DNA from: Burkholderiaceae bacterium | GTDB taxonomy: Bacteria > Pseudomonadota > Gammaproteobacteria > Burkholderiales > Burkholderiaceae | NCBI GenBank assembly: GCA_021166835.1 | Contig: JAJPEN010000041.1 | Span: 1-10,006, forward strand | Direction: 5' to 3' | Length of the DNA stretch: 10,006 bases | Part shown: piece after piece, positions 1-6,357 of the stretch | Numbering within the stretch: the stretch's first letter is position 1 | Layout of the letters: each line of letters begins with the position of its first letter | Program-made: the position numbers and the translations under genes | The notes under the pieces: model-generated | Databases searched by the model: none | What the model was told of the DNA's origin: nothing | What the model saw: only the letters and a program-made list of their open reading frames with translations

Positions 1-229
1 TTACGAAGCGCGCTTCGCGCGCCGACCCCGGGACTGCGCTGCTCGGCGCCGCAGAAGTCGCGCCGCGAGCGCCCCGTTGCCGCCGTGCGCCCCTGGCCCC
101 CCGGCCCCGCCGAGCGCCGAGCGCCGCGCCGCCCGCAGTCGCCGCCGCGGCCGCCGTCGCCTGTCGCTCGAGCAACGTCTACGGTTTGCATCGGGGAGGG
201 CGGTGCACGATCGGGCAGCGCCCCGTCGA
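1..229. other. No supportable gene; GC-rich flank of the pirin gene
   Basis: I see no convincing gene here. The minus-strand frame ending in TAA at 1-3 is open up to the pirin stop, but it holds no ATG, GTG or TTG and would encode an Arg-rich, low-complexity peptide. Another minus-strand frame has an ATG at 191 and stays open to the window edge. It lacks a Shine-Dalgarno sequence and reads as Gly/Arg-rich noise. A perfect 14-base palindrome, CGAAGCGCGCTTCG, lies at 4-17 and could be part of a hairpin beyond the pirin gene. Confidence 0.5.
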
Positions 230-1105
230 CTACTGCACGCGACCGAACCTGCCGCTGTTGAAGTCGTCGATCGCCTGCGCGATCTCGGCCTGGCTGTTCA
301 TGACGAAGGGGCCGTAGCCGACCACCGGCTCGTCGATCGGCTCGCCGGCGAGCAGCAGCAGCTTGGCGTCGCCGTTGGCCTCGATGCGGATCTCGCTCCC
401 CGCGGCCGACAGGGTGGCCATCTGCGCGGGGCGCAGCACGGTTTCGCCGTTGACTTCGATCGTGCCTTCCAGCACCACGAGCAGGCTGGTCCAGCCTTCG
501 GGCTGCGCCAGCGAGACCGTGCGGTCCCGTTGCACGCGCACGTCCCAGACGTTCAGCGGCGTGAAGGTGCGCGCCGGTCCGCGGACGCCGTCCAGCTCTC
601 CGGCGATCACGCGCACCCGGCCCGCTGTCTCGCCGGCGGCGTCGGTCAGCGGCAACGCCGGAATGTCGGCGTCGAGGATGGCCTGGTAGCCCGCCGGCGT
701 CATCTTGTCCTTCGCGGGCAGGTTGACCCAGAGCTGCACCATCTCGAAGGGACCGCCGGTCCTGGCGTAGTTCGCCGAGTGGAACTCCTCGTGCAGGATG
801 CCGGCGCCGGCCGTCATCCATTGCACGTCGCCCGGACCGATGACGCCGCCACGGCCCGTGGAGTCGCGGTGCTCGACCTCGCCGTCGTAGACGATGGTCA
901 CGGTCTCGAAGCCGCGATGCGGGTGCCGGCCCACGCCGCGCCGCGCGGTGGTCGGCTCGAAGCGCGTCGGCGCGGCGTAGTCGAGCAGCAGGAACGGGCT
1001 GCGCTCGGCCGCGCCGGCGTCGTAGCCGAACATGCCGTGCACCGGGAATCCGTCGCCGACCCAGTGGCGCCCGGGGGCGCTGCGCGTCGAGAGAATCTTC
1101 TTCAT
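230..1105 (-). CDS. Pirin family protein (bicupin)
   Basis: This 291-residue protein is full length for a bacterial pirin. The N-terminal cupin carries the family signature HPHRGFETVT at 61-70 and later GPGDVQWMTAGAGILHEE. The iron ligands expected from pirin structures are present as His61, His63, His105 and Glu107. The C-terminal half (about 170-291) is the second, metal-free cupin-like domain. Characterised bacterial pirins include quercetin 2,3-dioxygenase-like enzymes (E. coli YhhW) and proteins that modulate metabolic enzymes, so the substrate or partner here cannot be assigned. No signal peptide or membrane segment is seen, so it is probably cytoplasmic. The ATG at 1103-1105 is supported by AAGGAG (minus strand, 1113-1118) seven bases upstream. 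The stop is TAG at 230-232. The 305-base gap to bktB suggests its own transcription unit. Family call is secure; function is not. Confidence 0.93.
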   Translation of the reverse strand: MKKILSTRSAPGRHWVGDGFPVHGMFGYDAGAAERSPFLLLDYAAPTRFEPTTARRGVGRHPHRGFETVTIVYDGEVEHRDSTGRGGVIGPGDVQWMTAGAGILHEEFHSANYARTGGPFEMVQLWVNLPAKDKMTPAGYQAILDADIPALPLTDAAGETAGRVRVIAGELDGVRGPARTFTPLNVWDVRVQRDRTVSLAQPEGWTSLLVVLEGTIEVNGETVLRPAQMATLSAAGSEIRIEANGDAKLLLLAGEPIDEPVVGYGPFVMNSQAEIAQAIDDFNSGRFGRVQ

Positions 1106-1124
1106 CGAACGGCTCCTTGCGGAA

Positions 1125-1141
1125 GGGCGCGATACGCGCCC
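1125..1141 (-). promoter_or_regulatory. Hairpin in the probable pirin mRNA leader
   Basis: A perfect 7-base stem with a 3-base loop (GGGCGCG, loop, CGCGCCC) ends six bases before the pirin Shine-Dalgarno sequence at 1113-1118. If transcription starts upstream of it, the hairpin would form next to the ribosome binding site. Whether it regulates translation is inference; short GC dyads are common at this base composition. Confidence 0.3.
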
Positions 1142-1299
1142 GCATCGTGCTCATGTGGGGACGCGCGCCTCCATCCGGTAGACGAAGCGGCGACAACACA
1201 GCGTTCCACCACCGGGACGCCGGCGCGGCCGCGCAAGGCCATTGGCCCTCGGGGCGTCTGCCTCCGAGCACGAATGCGGGGCGCTGCGGAATACAGCGT

Positions 1300-1313
1300 T
1301 TTCGCGCGCGAAA
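1300..1313. promoter_or_regulatory. Perfect 14-bp palindrome, possible operator
   Basis: TTTCGCGCGCGAAA is a perfect palindrome with A/T ends in an otherwise GC-dominated spacer, about 195 bases upstream of the pirin start and 98 bases past the bktB stop. The symmetry is that of a dimeric-regulator site, but no known operator is recognised and no promoter is clearly attached to it. Confidence 0.25.
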
Positions 1314-1380
1314 CGGTTTGCGTGGACAGAAACGCTGCATCACGCAGCGCGGGGAAAGCGCAAGCGGTGCGGCCGGGGTG

Positions 1381-1399
1381 CCACGCGCGATGCGCGTGG
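1381..1399 (-). terminator. Hairpin just after the bktB stop; possible terminator
   Basis: An 8-base perfect stem with a 3-base loop (CCACGCGC, GAT, GCGCGTGG) begins 12 bases beyond the bktB TGA. The position fits a terminator. However, no U-run follows on the minus strand, so it is not a canonical intrinsic terminator and may only stabilise the 3' end. Confidence 0.35.
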
Positions 1400-1410
1400 C
1401 TGACGCCGCC

Positions 1411-2604
1411 TCACACCCGCTCGAACACCGCCGCAATCCCCTGCCCGCCACCGATGCACATCGTCACCAGCGCGTAGCGCGAGCCGGTGCGCTGCAGCTC
1501 GTGCACCGCCTTCACGCTGATCAGCGCGCCGGTGGCGCCCACCGGATGGCCGATCGAGATCCCCGAGCCGTTCGGGTTCACGCGAGCCGGGTCGAGTTCC
1601 AGGTCGCGCGTGACGGCGATCGCCTGTGCGGCGAAAGCCTCGTTCGCCTCGACGATGTCGATCCGGTCGGGGCGCAGTCCGGCGCGCTCGAGCGCCTTGC
1701 GCGAGGCCGGCACCGGGCCGATGCCCATGTATTGCGGATCGACGCCCGCGTGTCCCCACGCGACCAGGCGCGCGAGCGGCTTCGCGCCGCGCGCCTCGGC
1801 AGCGCGCCGCTCCATCAGCACGAGCGCGGCGGCGGCATCGTTGATGCCCGACGCGTTGGCCGCGGTGACCGTTCCTTCCTCCTTCAGGAAGGCGGGCCGC
1901 AGCTTCTGCATGTCCTCGATCGTCGCGTCGTGGCGCACGTGCTCGTCGGTGTCGAAGCGCACGACGCCCTTGCGCGTCTTCGTCTCGATCGGAACGATCT
2001 GGCCGGCGAAGCGTCCTTCGCGGATCGCCGTCGACGCGCGCCGATGGCTCTCCAGCGCGAGCGCGTCCTGCTCGTCGCGCGAGATGCCCCATTTCTTCGC
2101 GATGTTCTCGGCGGTGATCCCCATGTGTACGTTGTGGAACGGGTCGTGCAGCGCGCCGAGCATCATGTCGAGCATCTTCGCGTCGCCCATGCGCGCGCCC
2201 CAGCGCATCGCCGTCGACACATAGGGAGCGCGGCTCATCACCTCGGCGCCGCCGGCGAGGGCGACGTCGGCCTCGCCGAGCAGGATCGCCTGCGCCGCCG
2301 ACACCACCGCCTGCAGCCCCGAGCCGCACAGCCGGTTCAGCGTGAGCGCCGGCACCGAATGCGCGAGGCCGCCTTCGATCGCGGCCACGCGCGCGAGATA
2401 CATGTCGCGCGGTTCGGTGTGGATGACGTTGCCGAACACGACGTGATGCACGTCCTCGCCGCCGACGCCGGCGCGCGCAGCCGCCTCGCGCACGACGGTG
2501 GCGGCCAGTTGCGTCGGCGAGTAGTCCTTCAGGCTGCCGCCGAAGTCTCCCACCGCGGTACGCACGCCCGAGACGACGACCACTTCACGATTCGATGCGT
2601 TCAT
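1411..2604 (-). CDS. bktB: Beta-ketothiolase (acetyl-CoA C-acyltransferase, BktB-like)
   Basis: This thiolase II family enzyme catalyses reversible Claisen condensation or thiolysis of 3-ketoacyl-CoA. Its 397 residues match the usual length. The nucleophilic Cys93 sits in NRLCGSG, His353 in GHPVGATGA, and the second catalytic Cys383 in CIGGGQG. Stretches such as VVVSGVRTA, GNVIHTEPRDMY and GALHDPFHNVHMG read almost like Cupriavidus necator BktB. That enzyme favours C4-C5 substrates and supplies 3-ketovaleryl-CoA for PHBV, so BktB is preferred over PhaA or AtoB; the specificity itself is inferred. The ATG at 2602-2604 has an AAGGAAG motif about six bases upstream (2611-2617). The gene follows the esterase by 24 bases on the same strand, so co-transcription is likely. 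No phaC, phaB or phaA is adjacent. Confidence 0.93.
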   Translation of the reverse strand: MNASNREVVVVSGVRTAVGDFGGSLKDYSPTQLAATVVREAAARAGVGGEDVHHVVFGNVIHTEPRDMYLARVAAIEGGLAHSVPALTLNRLCGSGLQAVVSAAQAILLGEADVALAGGAEVMSRAPYVSTAMRWGARMGDAKMLDMMLGALHDPFHNVHMGITAENIAKKWGISRDEQDALALESHRRASTAIREGRFAGQIVPIETKTRKGVVRFDTDEHVRHDATIEDMQKLRPAFLKEEGTVTAANASGINDAAAALVLMERRAAEARGAKPLARLVAWGHAGVDPQYMGIGPVPASRKALERAGLRPDRIDIVEANEAFAAQAIAVTRDLELDPARVNPNGSGISIGHPVGATGALISVKAVHELQRTGSRYALVTMCIGGGQGIAAVFERV

Positions 2605-2628
2605 TTCCTGCTTCCTTCCTGTGGCGGT

Positions 2629-3309
2629 TCAATGCAATGCGCGAAGGCCGCGCCTGCGCGGTTCGCGTCCGCGAAACAGCGTCCTCAGCACGCGCGCGGT
2701 GCCGACGTTGATCATCGTCTGGCCGATCGAATGCGATTCGTCGGCGACGATGTCGAGCGTCACGTCCGAGCCGGTCGCCTGCAGTCCGCGAAACGCGCGT
2801 TCGGAATGCACGGCGGGGACGATGCTGTCGAGCTCGCCGTGCAGCAGGTGCACGGTCGTCCCGATGCGCTCGCCGGGGGCGATCGGCCTCGCCAGTTGCC
2901 CCGCATACGAGACGACGATCGCGGCGGATGCCGGCTGCTGGCGGGCGAGCGCGAGCGCAACCGTCGCGCCCTGCGAGAAGCCGACGACGATCGTCTCGGC
3001 GGACGTGGTCGCGGTGTCGCGCTGCAGCGCGTGCAGGCGCTCGGCCAGCTCGACGCCGGCCGCGTCGATGCGCGCCGCGCGGTCGGTGCACACGCCGCTG
3101 GCGTCGAACCAGTCGCGTCCGGCATTCGATGCACACGGGCGCAGCCCTTCGACGATCGCCGCGGTGGCGCCGGGGAACTTCAGCTGCCAGGCGATCGCCA
3201 CCGGCGCGAAAGTCTCGGGCGTGGATCCGGCCCCGTGCAGGAACACGAGCAGCCGCCGCGGGGCCTGCGCGGAGATCGGGGGCAGCTCGAGCCAGAGTTG
3301 TCGTTGCAC
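2629..3309 (-). CDS. Alpha/beta-hydrolase, phospholipase/carboxylesterase family (YpfH-like)
   Basis: This 226-residue cytosolic serine esterase has the family layout. The oxyanion-hole segment is FLHGAGS (23-29), the nucleophile elbow is GFSQG with Ser112, the acid Asp161 lies in HGELDSIVP, and the catalytic His193 lies in ESHSIG. E. coli YpfH and the bacterial carboxylesterase/acyl-protein-thioesterase family are the closest relatives I recognise; the natural substrate is unknown. The start is GTG at 3307-3309. No ATG is available nearby and no clear Shine-Dalgarno sequence precedes it, so the exact start is less certain than the gene. It is upstream of bktB by 24 bases and probably forms a two-gene unit with it. 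The Arg-rich tail (about 214-226) is unremarkable. Confidence 0.88.
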   Translation of the reverse strand: MQRQLWLELPPISAQAPRRLLVFLHGAGSTPETFAPVAIAWQLKFPGATAAIVEGLRPCASNAGRDWFDASGVCTDRAARIDAAGVELAERLHALQRDTATTSAETIVVGFSQGATVALALARQQPASAAIVVSYAGQLARPIAPGERIGTTVHLLHGELDSIVPAVHSERAFRGLQATGSDVTLDIVADESHSIGQTMINVGTARVLRTLFRGREPRRRGLRALH

Positions 3310-3354
3310 CGGCCGATCGTACCGCGAGCGGCCTTCGTTGCGCCTGGCGCGTGC

Positions 3355-3422
3355 CCGCGGGCGAGGGGCTTCGAGCCCGCGGCCGGCAGCCGTTGCCGCC
3401 GCGGGAAGGCGCAGGCGGCGGC
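3355..3422 (-). other. Two GC hairpins between pit and the esterase gene
   Basis: Reading the minus strand, the pit stop codon (TAG, 3422-3424) is followed by an 8-base stem pairing 3395-3402 with 3415-3422, then another 8-base stem pairing 3355-3362 with 3375-3382, each with a 12-base loop. Neither has a U-run. They could attenuate read-through from pit into the esterase gene, or protect the pit mRNA 3' end. The 112-base gap offers no obvious separate promoter for the esterase. Confidence 0.35.
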
Positions 3423-4444
3423 TACAGCGTTTCGACGAGGAACAGCCGCCCCACCCACCAGGCCGCCGCCGCCATCACGGCCGAGGCCGGAATCGTCAGC
3501 ACCCAGGCCCAGACGATGTTGCCCGCCAGGCCCCAGCGCACGGCGGAGAACTTCTGCGCCGAGCCGACGCCGACGATCGCGCCGGTGATCGTGTGCGTGG
3601 TCGACACCGGAACGCCCAGGCTCGAGGCGAGGAACAGCGTCATCGCGCCGCCCGTCTCGGCGCAGAATCCGCCCACCGGCTTGAGCTTCGTGATCTTCTG
3701 TCCCATCGTCTTGACGATGCGCCAGCCGCCGAACAGCGTGCCGAAGCCCAGCGCGACGTAGCAGGCGATGATCACCCAGTACGGCGGGTGCGATTCGCCC
3801 GCATGGCTGACGCCGGCGGCGATCAGCAGCAGCCAGATCACGCCCATCGTCTTCTGCGCGTCGTTGCTGCCGTGCCCGATGCTGTACAGCGCGGACGACA
3901 CGAGTTGCAGGCGGCGGAACCAGCGGTCGGTGCCGCGCGGGGTGCTGCGGAAGAATATCCACGATACGGCGAGCATCAGCGCCGATCCGAGCACGAAGCC
4001 GAGCAGCGGCGAGATCAGGATGAACAGCGCCACCTTCATGATGCCGGCGAGCAGCAGCGATTCGGTGCCGGCCTTGGCCAGCGTCGCGCCGATCAGGCCG
4101 CCGATGAGCGCGTGCGAGGAGCTGGACGGGATTCCGAAGATCCAGGTGATGATGTTCCACGCGAGCGCGCCGCACAGCGCGCCGAAGATCACGACGTGAT
4201 CGACCACCACCGGATCGACGATTCCCTTGCCTACCGTGGCGGCGACGCGCAGCTCGAAGAAGAAGAGCGCGACGACGTTGAAGAACGCGGCCCACACGAC
4301 GGCCTGGTAAGGCTTCAGCACGCCGGTCGAGACGATCGTCGCGATCGAGTTCGCGGCGTCGTGAAATCCGTTCATGAAATCGAACAGCAGCGCCAGCGCC
4401 ACGAGAACGGCGAGCGTGGCGAAACCCAGATGGATCGTCGTCAT
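3422..4444 (-). CDS. pit: Low-affinity inorganic phosphate transporter, PiT family
   Basis: This 340-residue multi-pass inner-membrane protein is predicted to move phosphate (as metal-phosphate in bacteria) by proton symport. The two internally repeated Pit motifs are clear. The first half has GFHDAANSIAT (26-36) and GIPSSSSHALIGG (104-116). The second has GHGSNDAQKTMG (190-201) and GVPVSTTHTITG (277-288). About ten hydrophobic segments are separated by short loops. The length is shorter than E. coli PitA (about 500) but normal for the compact Pit type paired with DUF47 proteins. The start is ATG at 4442-4444, overlapping the DUF47 stop as ATGA. The reading frame is open far upstream, but that part overlaps the DUF47 gene out of frame and is not coding for Pit. 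Confidence 0.95.
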   Translation of the reverse strand: MTTIHLGFATLAVLVALALLFDFMNGFHDAANSIATIVSTGVLKPYQAVVWAAFFNVVALFFFELRVAATVGKGIVDPVVVDHVVIFGALCGALAWNIITWIFGIPSSSSHALIGGLIGATLAKAGTESLLLAGIMKVALFILISPLLGFVLGSALMLAVSWIFFRSTPRGTDRWFRRLQLVSSALYSIGHGSNDAQKTMGVIWLLLIAAGVSHAGESHPPYWVIIACYVALGFGTLFGGWRIVKTMGQKITKLKPVGGFCAETGGAMTLFLASSLGVPVSTTHTITGAIVGVGSAQKFSAVRWGLAGNIVWAWVLTIPASAVMAAAAWWVGRLFLVETL

Positions 4445-5076
4445 GCGTTCTCGAGCACGACGCCTTCGATGACGTTCGCGACGTCTTCGGCGCGGTCGGA
4501 GACCGCTTCGAGCAGTTCGTAGATCGCCTTGAGCTTGATCAGCTGCCGCACGTCGCTCTCGTCGCGGAACAGCTTCGACATCGCCGAGCGCATCACGCGG
4601 TCGGCGTCGGACTCGAGCCGGTCGATCTCGGTGCAGATCTTCAGGATCGCTTCGGCGTTCTCCATGCTGTCGAGCATGCCGACGGCCGCCTTGACGCGGT
4701 CGCAGCACATCTCGTTCAGCTCGGCGAGCTGCTGCGCCTCGGGCGAGACGCGCTGCAGGTCGTAGAGGATCGCCGACTCGGCGACGTCCTGGATCAGGTC
4801 CAGGATGTCGTCCATGTTGCTGATCAGCTTGTGGATGTCGTCGCGGTCGAAGGGCGTGATGAAGGTCTTGTGCAGCAGCGTCACCGTCTCGTGCGTGACC
4901 TTGTCGGCGTCCTTCTCGGCGCGGTCGATCGCGTCGATGTACTGGCGTCGCGCAGCGACGTCGCCGTAATGCGTCATCAACGAAGCGAGCGCGTGGCTGC
5001 CGGTGACGATGCATTCGGCGTGCCGGTTGAACAGCTCGAAGAAGTTGCCCTCGCGAGGCATCAGGCGTCCGAACAT
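4441..5076 (-). CDS. DUF47 family (PhoU-like) Pit accessory protein
   Basis: This 211-residue, almost wholly alpha-helical, charged protein is of the DUF47/YkaA (TIGR00153-type) family. It begins with the typical MFGRLMPREGNFFELFNRH and contains the acidic PhoU-like segments EKDADKVTHE and DRLESDADRVM, which in PhoU-type folds bind metal clusters. Members are commonly encoded immediately before pit and are thought to modulate phosphate transport. That matches here, with a 4-base stop/start overlap into pit that points to translational coupling and a fixed ratio of the two products. The ATG is at 5074-5076, with a weak GGAA upstream. No PHO box is evident in front of it. It is likely cytoplasmic. 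Confidence 0.93.
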   Translation of the reverse strand: MFGRLMPREGNFFELFNRHAECIVTGSHALASLMTHYGDVAARRQYIDAIDRAEKDADKVTHETVTLLHKTFITPFDRDDIHKLISNMDDILDLIQDVAESAILYDLQRVSPEAQQLAELNEMCCDRVKAAVGMLDSMENAEAILKICTEIDRLESDADRVMRSAMSKLFRDESDVRQLIKLKAIYELLEAVSDRAEDVANVIEGVVLENA

Positions 5077-5119
5077 CGGGGGATTCCGTACAGTGTGTCG
5101 GCAGCCCGCGGACGGTCGT

Positions 5120-5148
5120 GGGCGGGCGAAAAAGACCGGGCGGGCGAA
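5120..5148. repeat. 11-bp direct repeat upstream of the DUF47-pit operon
   Basis: GGGCGGGCGAA occurs twice, at 5120-5130 and 5138-5148, an 18-base period, 44-72 bases before the DUF47 start. On the minus strand each copy reads TTCGCCCGCCC, and the first is preceded by CTTT. The placement would suit tandem regulator sites in the phosphate-operon promoter, but no known motif is recognised. Confidence 0.4.
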
Positions 5149-5162
5149 GGGTAGCAGAAGCG

Positions 5163-5283
5163 GTGAAGGGTAAAGGGGGAAGGGTGAAGGGCAACGACGC
5201 CGTGCGTGCGAAGTCGCGGCTCAACGCACTCCGCGCGGCGGTCCACGGTATTTCCCCTTCCCCCTTCTCCCTTCACCCTTCAC
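5163..5283. repeat. Inverted pair of G-rich heptad-repeat arms (G-quadruplex-like)
   Basis: The left arm (5163-5191) is a purine tract of imperfect heptads of the form GNRAAGG (such as GTGAAGG). The right arm (5254-5283) is its inverse, pyrimidine on the plus strand. The reverse complement of the right arm matches the left at 26 of 29 positions, with a 61-base spacer. Each arm has four runs of three or more G separated by 2-4 bases (5168-5191 on plus, 5254-5278 on minus), so each fits a G-quadruplex motif. In RNA from the DUF1841 side the arms could pair into a long hairpin and act as a terminator between the nth cluster and the DUF47-pit operon; a U5 run lies about 30 bases further on. The right arm lies inside the 3' end of the DUF1841 gene. 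Short tandem heptamers of this kind are seen in other bacterial genomes, but I cannot name this family. Confidence 0.7.
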
Positions 5284-5694
5284 TTTCACACAGTGAAGAT
5301 ATGCCTCGCCGTCCGGCGCCGTCCCCTCACGCTGCGCGCGCCACACCGTCTCCGCCAGGCACTCGATCAGCACGTGCGTCGCCTCGTGCCCGTCGCGTCG
5401 GGCGGCCAGCCGCTGCCAGGCGGCGCGGATTCCCGGCGGCTGGTCGATCTGCAGCTGCTCGGCCACGGCCAGATGCAGCGACAGGTGCAGGAATGGATTG
5501 GTGCGGCCTGCTTCCGGCGGATATTCGCGCGCGAGCGCATCGTCGAGCGAGGCGAGGTCGGCGTGGTATTCGGGGTGCAGCAGGATCGCATCGATCGCGA
5601 TCGCTTCGAGCGGGCTCAGCGGAAGCTGCTCGCGGTGCTTGCGCCACGTCTCGCAGAAGAAGCGGCGCACGTCGGCGCGCGACGGATCGAACAT
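5221..5694 (-). CDS. DUF1841 family protein with repeat-derived C-terminal tail
   Basis: This 157-residue protein of unknown function has the DUF1841 hallmarks: MFDPSRADVRRFF at the start, HPEYHADL (40-47), TNPFLHLSLHLAVAEQL (65-81), IDQPPGIRAAW (83-93) and an Ala/Glu-rich end at AYLHC (131-135). DUF1841 is a small cytoplasmic family of proteobacteria, about 140 residues, often near nth and rnfB. Here the family-like part stops around residue 136. The remaining 21 residues, a basic Lys/Gly/Arg tail, are encoded by the G-rich heptad repeat and the bases after it, as though the normal stop was lost. The ATG is at 5692-5694, 21 bases after the nth stop; no Shine-Dalgarno sequence is evident, so translation may depend on coupling to nth. 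Confidence 0.85.
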   Translation of the reverse strand: MFDPSRADVRRFFCETWRKHREQLPLSPLEAIAIDAILLHPEYHADLASLDDALAREYPPEAGRTNPFLHLSLHLAVAEQLQIDQPPGIRAAWQRLAARRDGHEATHVLIECLAETVWRAQREGTAPDGEAYLHCVKVKGEGRRGKGKYRGPPRGVR

Positions 5695-5715
5695 GAGCGC
5701 AGTGGCGGCGGGCCG

Positions 5716-6357
5716 CTACTTCGGCGCCGGCGTCTTCGGCCGGTAGTCGCACAGGTCGGCGATCGGACAGCGCCAGCATTCGGGAACACGTGCCTTGCAA
5801 ATGTAGCGCCCGTGCAGGATCAGCCAGTGATGCGCGTGCATCCGGTAGCGCTCGGGCACGAGCCGAAGCAGTTTCTGCTCGACTTCGAGCGGCGTCCTGC
5901 CCGGTGCGATGCCGGTGCGATTGGCCACGCGCAGCACGTGCGTGTCCACCGGAATCGTCGGCTGCCCGAAAGCGACGTTGAGCACCACGCTGGCCGTCTT
6001 GCGGCCGACGCCCGGCAGCTGCTCCAGGGCTTCGCGATCGGCGGGCACCTCGCCGCCGTGACGGTCGAGCAGCAGGCGCGCCATCGCCACCACGTTCTTC
6101 GACTTCGTCGGGAAGAGGTTGATCGAGCGGAGGTACGGGACCAGTCCGTCGACGCCGAGCGCGACGATCTGCTGCGGCGTGTTCGCCACGCGGAACAGCT
6201 CGCGCGTGGCGAGGTTCACGCCGCGGTCGGTCGCCTGCGCCGACAGCATCACCGCGACGAGCAGCTCGAAGGGCGTGCGGTATTCCAGCTCGGTGCGCGG
6301 GTGCGGATCGAGCGCCTCCAGGCGCGCGAAGATCTCGGCGCGCTTGTGCGCGTTCAC
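5716..6357 (-). CDS. nth: Endonuclease III (DNA glycosylase/AP lyase)
   Basis: This bifunctional base-excision-repair enzyme removes oxidised pyrimidines and cleaves at abasic sites. The 213 residues align position for position with E. coli Nth. The helix-hairpin-helix is LPGVGRKTA (114-122) with catalytic Lys120, and the catalytic Asp138 lies in VDTH. The C-terminal [4Fe-4S] loop has Cys187, Cys194, Cys197 and Cys203 in the C-x6-C-x2-C-x5-C spacing. The start is GTG at 6355-6357, overlapping the TGA of the ferredoxin gene by four bases. GAGG about ten bases upstream may serve as the ribosome site. The rnfB-nth linkage recalls the E. coli rsxABCDGE-nth operon. The protein is intact with no missing active-site residue. 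Confidence 0.97.
   Translation of the reverse strand: MNAHKRAEIFARLEALDPHPRTELEYRTPFELLVAVMLSAQATDRGVNLATRELFRVANTPQQIVALGVDGLVPYLRSINLFPTKSKNVVAMARLLLDRHGGEVPADREALEQLPGVGRKTASVVLNVAFGQPTIPVDTHVLRVANRTGIAPGRTPLEVEQKLLRLVPERYRMHAHHWLILHGRYICKARVPECWRCPIADLCDYRPKTPAPK

Larger units (their letters stand above)
1106..1410. other. Non-coding interval between pirin and bktB
   Basis: This 305-base interval should contain the pirin promoter and the 3' end of the bktB transcript. It holds several short dyads: GGGCGCG/CGCGCCC at 1125-1141, the palindrome TTTCGCGCGCGAAA at 1300-1313, CGCTGC/GCAGCG at 1333-1349, and CCACGCGC/GCGCGTGG at 1381-1399. I found no convincing -35/-10 pair and no small gene with a Shine-Dalgarno sequence. 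Confidence 0.6.

Noticed and set aside
1..191. Possible small minus-strand gene ending in TAA at 1-3 or starting at 191
   Set aside because: The first has no start codon in frame; the second has no ribosome site and only Gly/Arg-rich composition.
1381..1399. Strong intrinsic terminator after bktB
   Set aside because: The stem is good but no U-run follows, so it is kept only as a weak candidate.
77..1477. Long plus-strand open frame opposite the pirin gene
   Set aside because: It is antisense to a well-matched pirin gene, Arg/Ala/His-rich with no recognisable motif; an effect of high GC content.
1117..3588. 823-codon plus-strand open frame opposite bktB and the esterase
   Set aside because: The complementary strand carries intact catalytic motifs of two known families; the plus-strand product is low-complexity and spans two genes and their spacers.
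2621..4522. 633-codon plus-strand open frame opposite the esterase and pit genes
   Set aside because: Shadow of two genes on the other strand; no family features and no ribosome site.
4445..5224. N-terminal extension of Pit to about 600 residues
   Set aside because: The extra 260 residues overlap the DUF47 gene out of frame and look random; Pit begins naturally at the ATGA overlap.
5163..5283. CRISPR-like or phage attachment interpretation of the repeat
   Set aside because: Units are 7 bases without unique spacers, no cas, integrase or tRNA gene is present, and the two tracts are inverted rather than direct.
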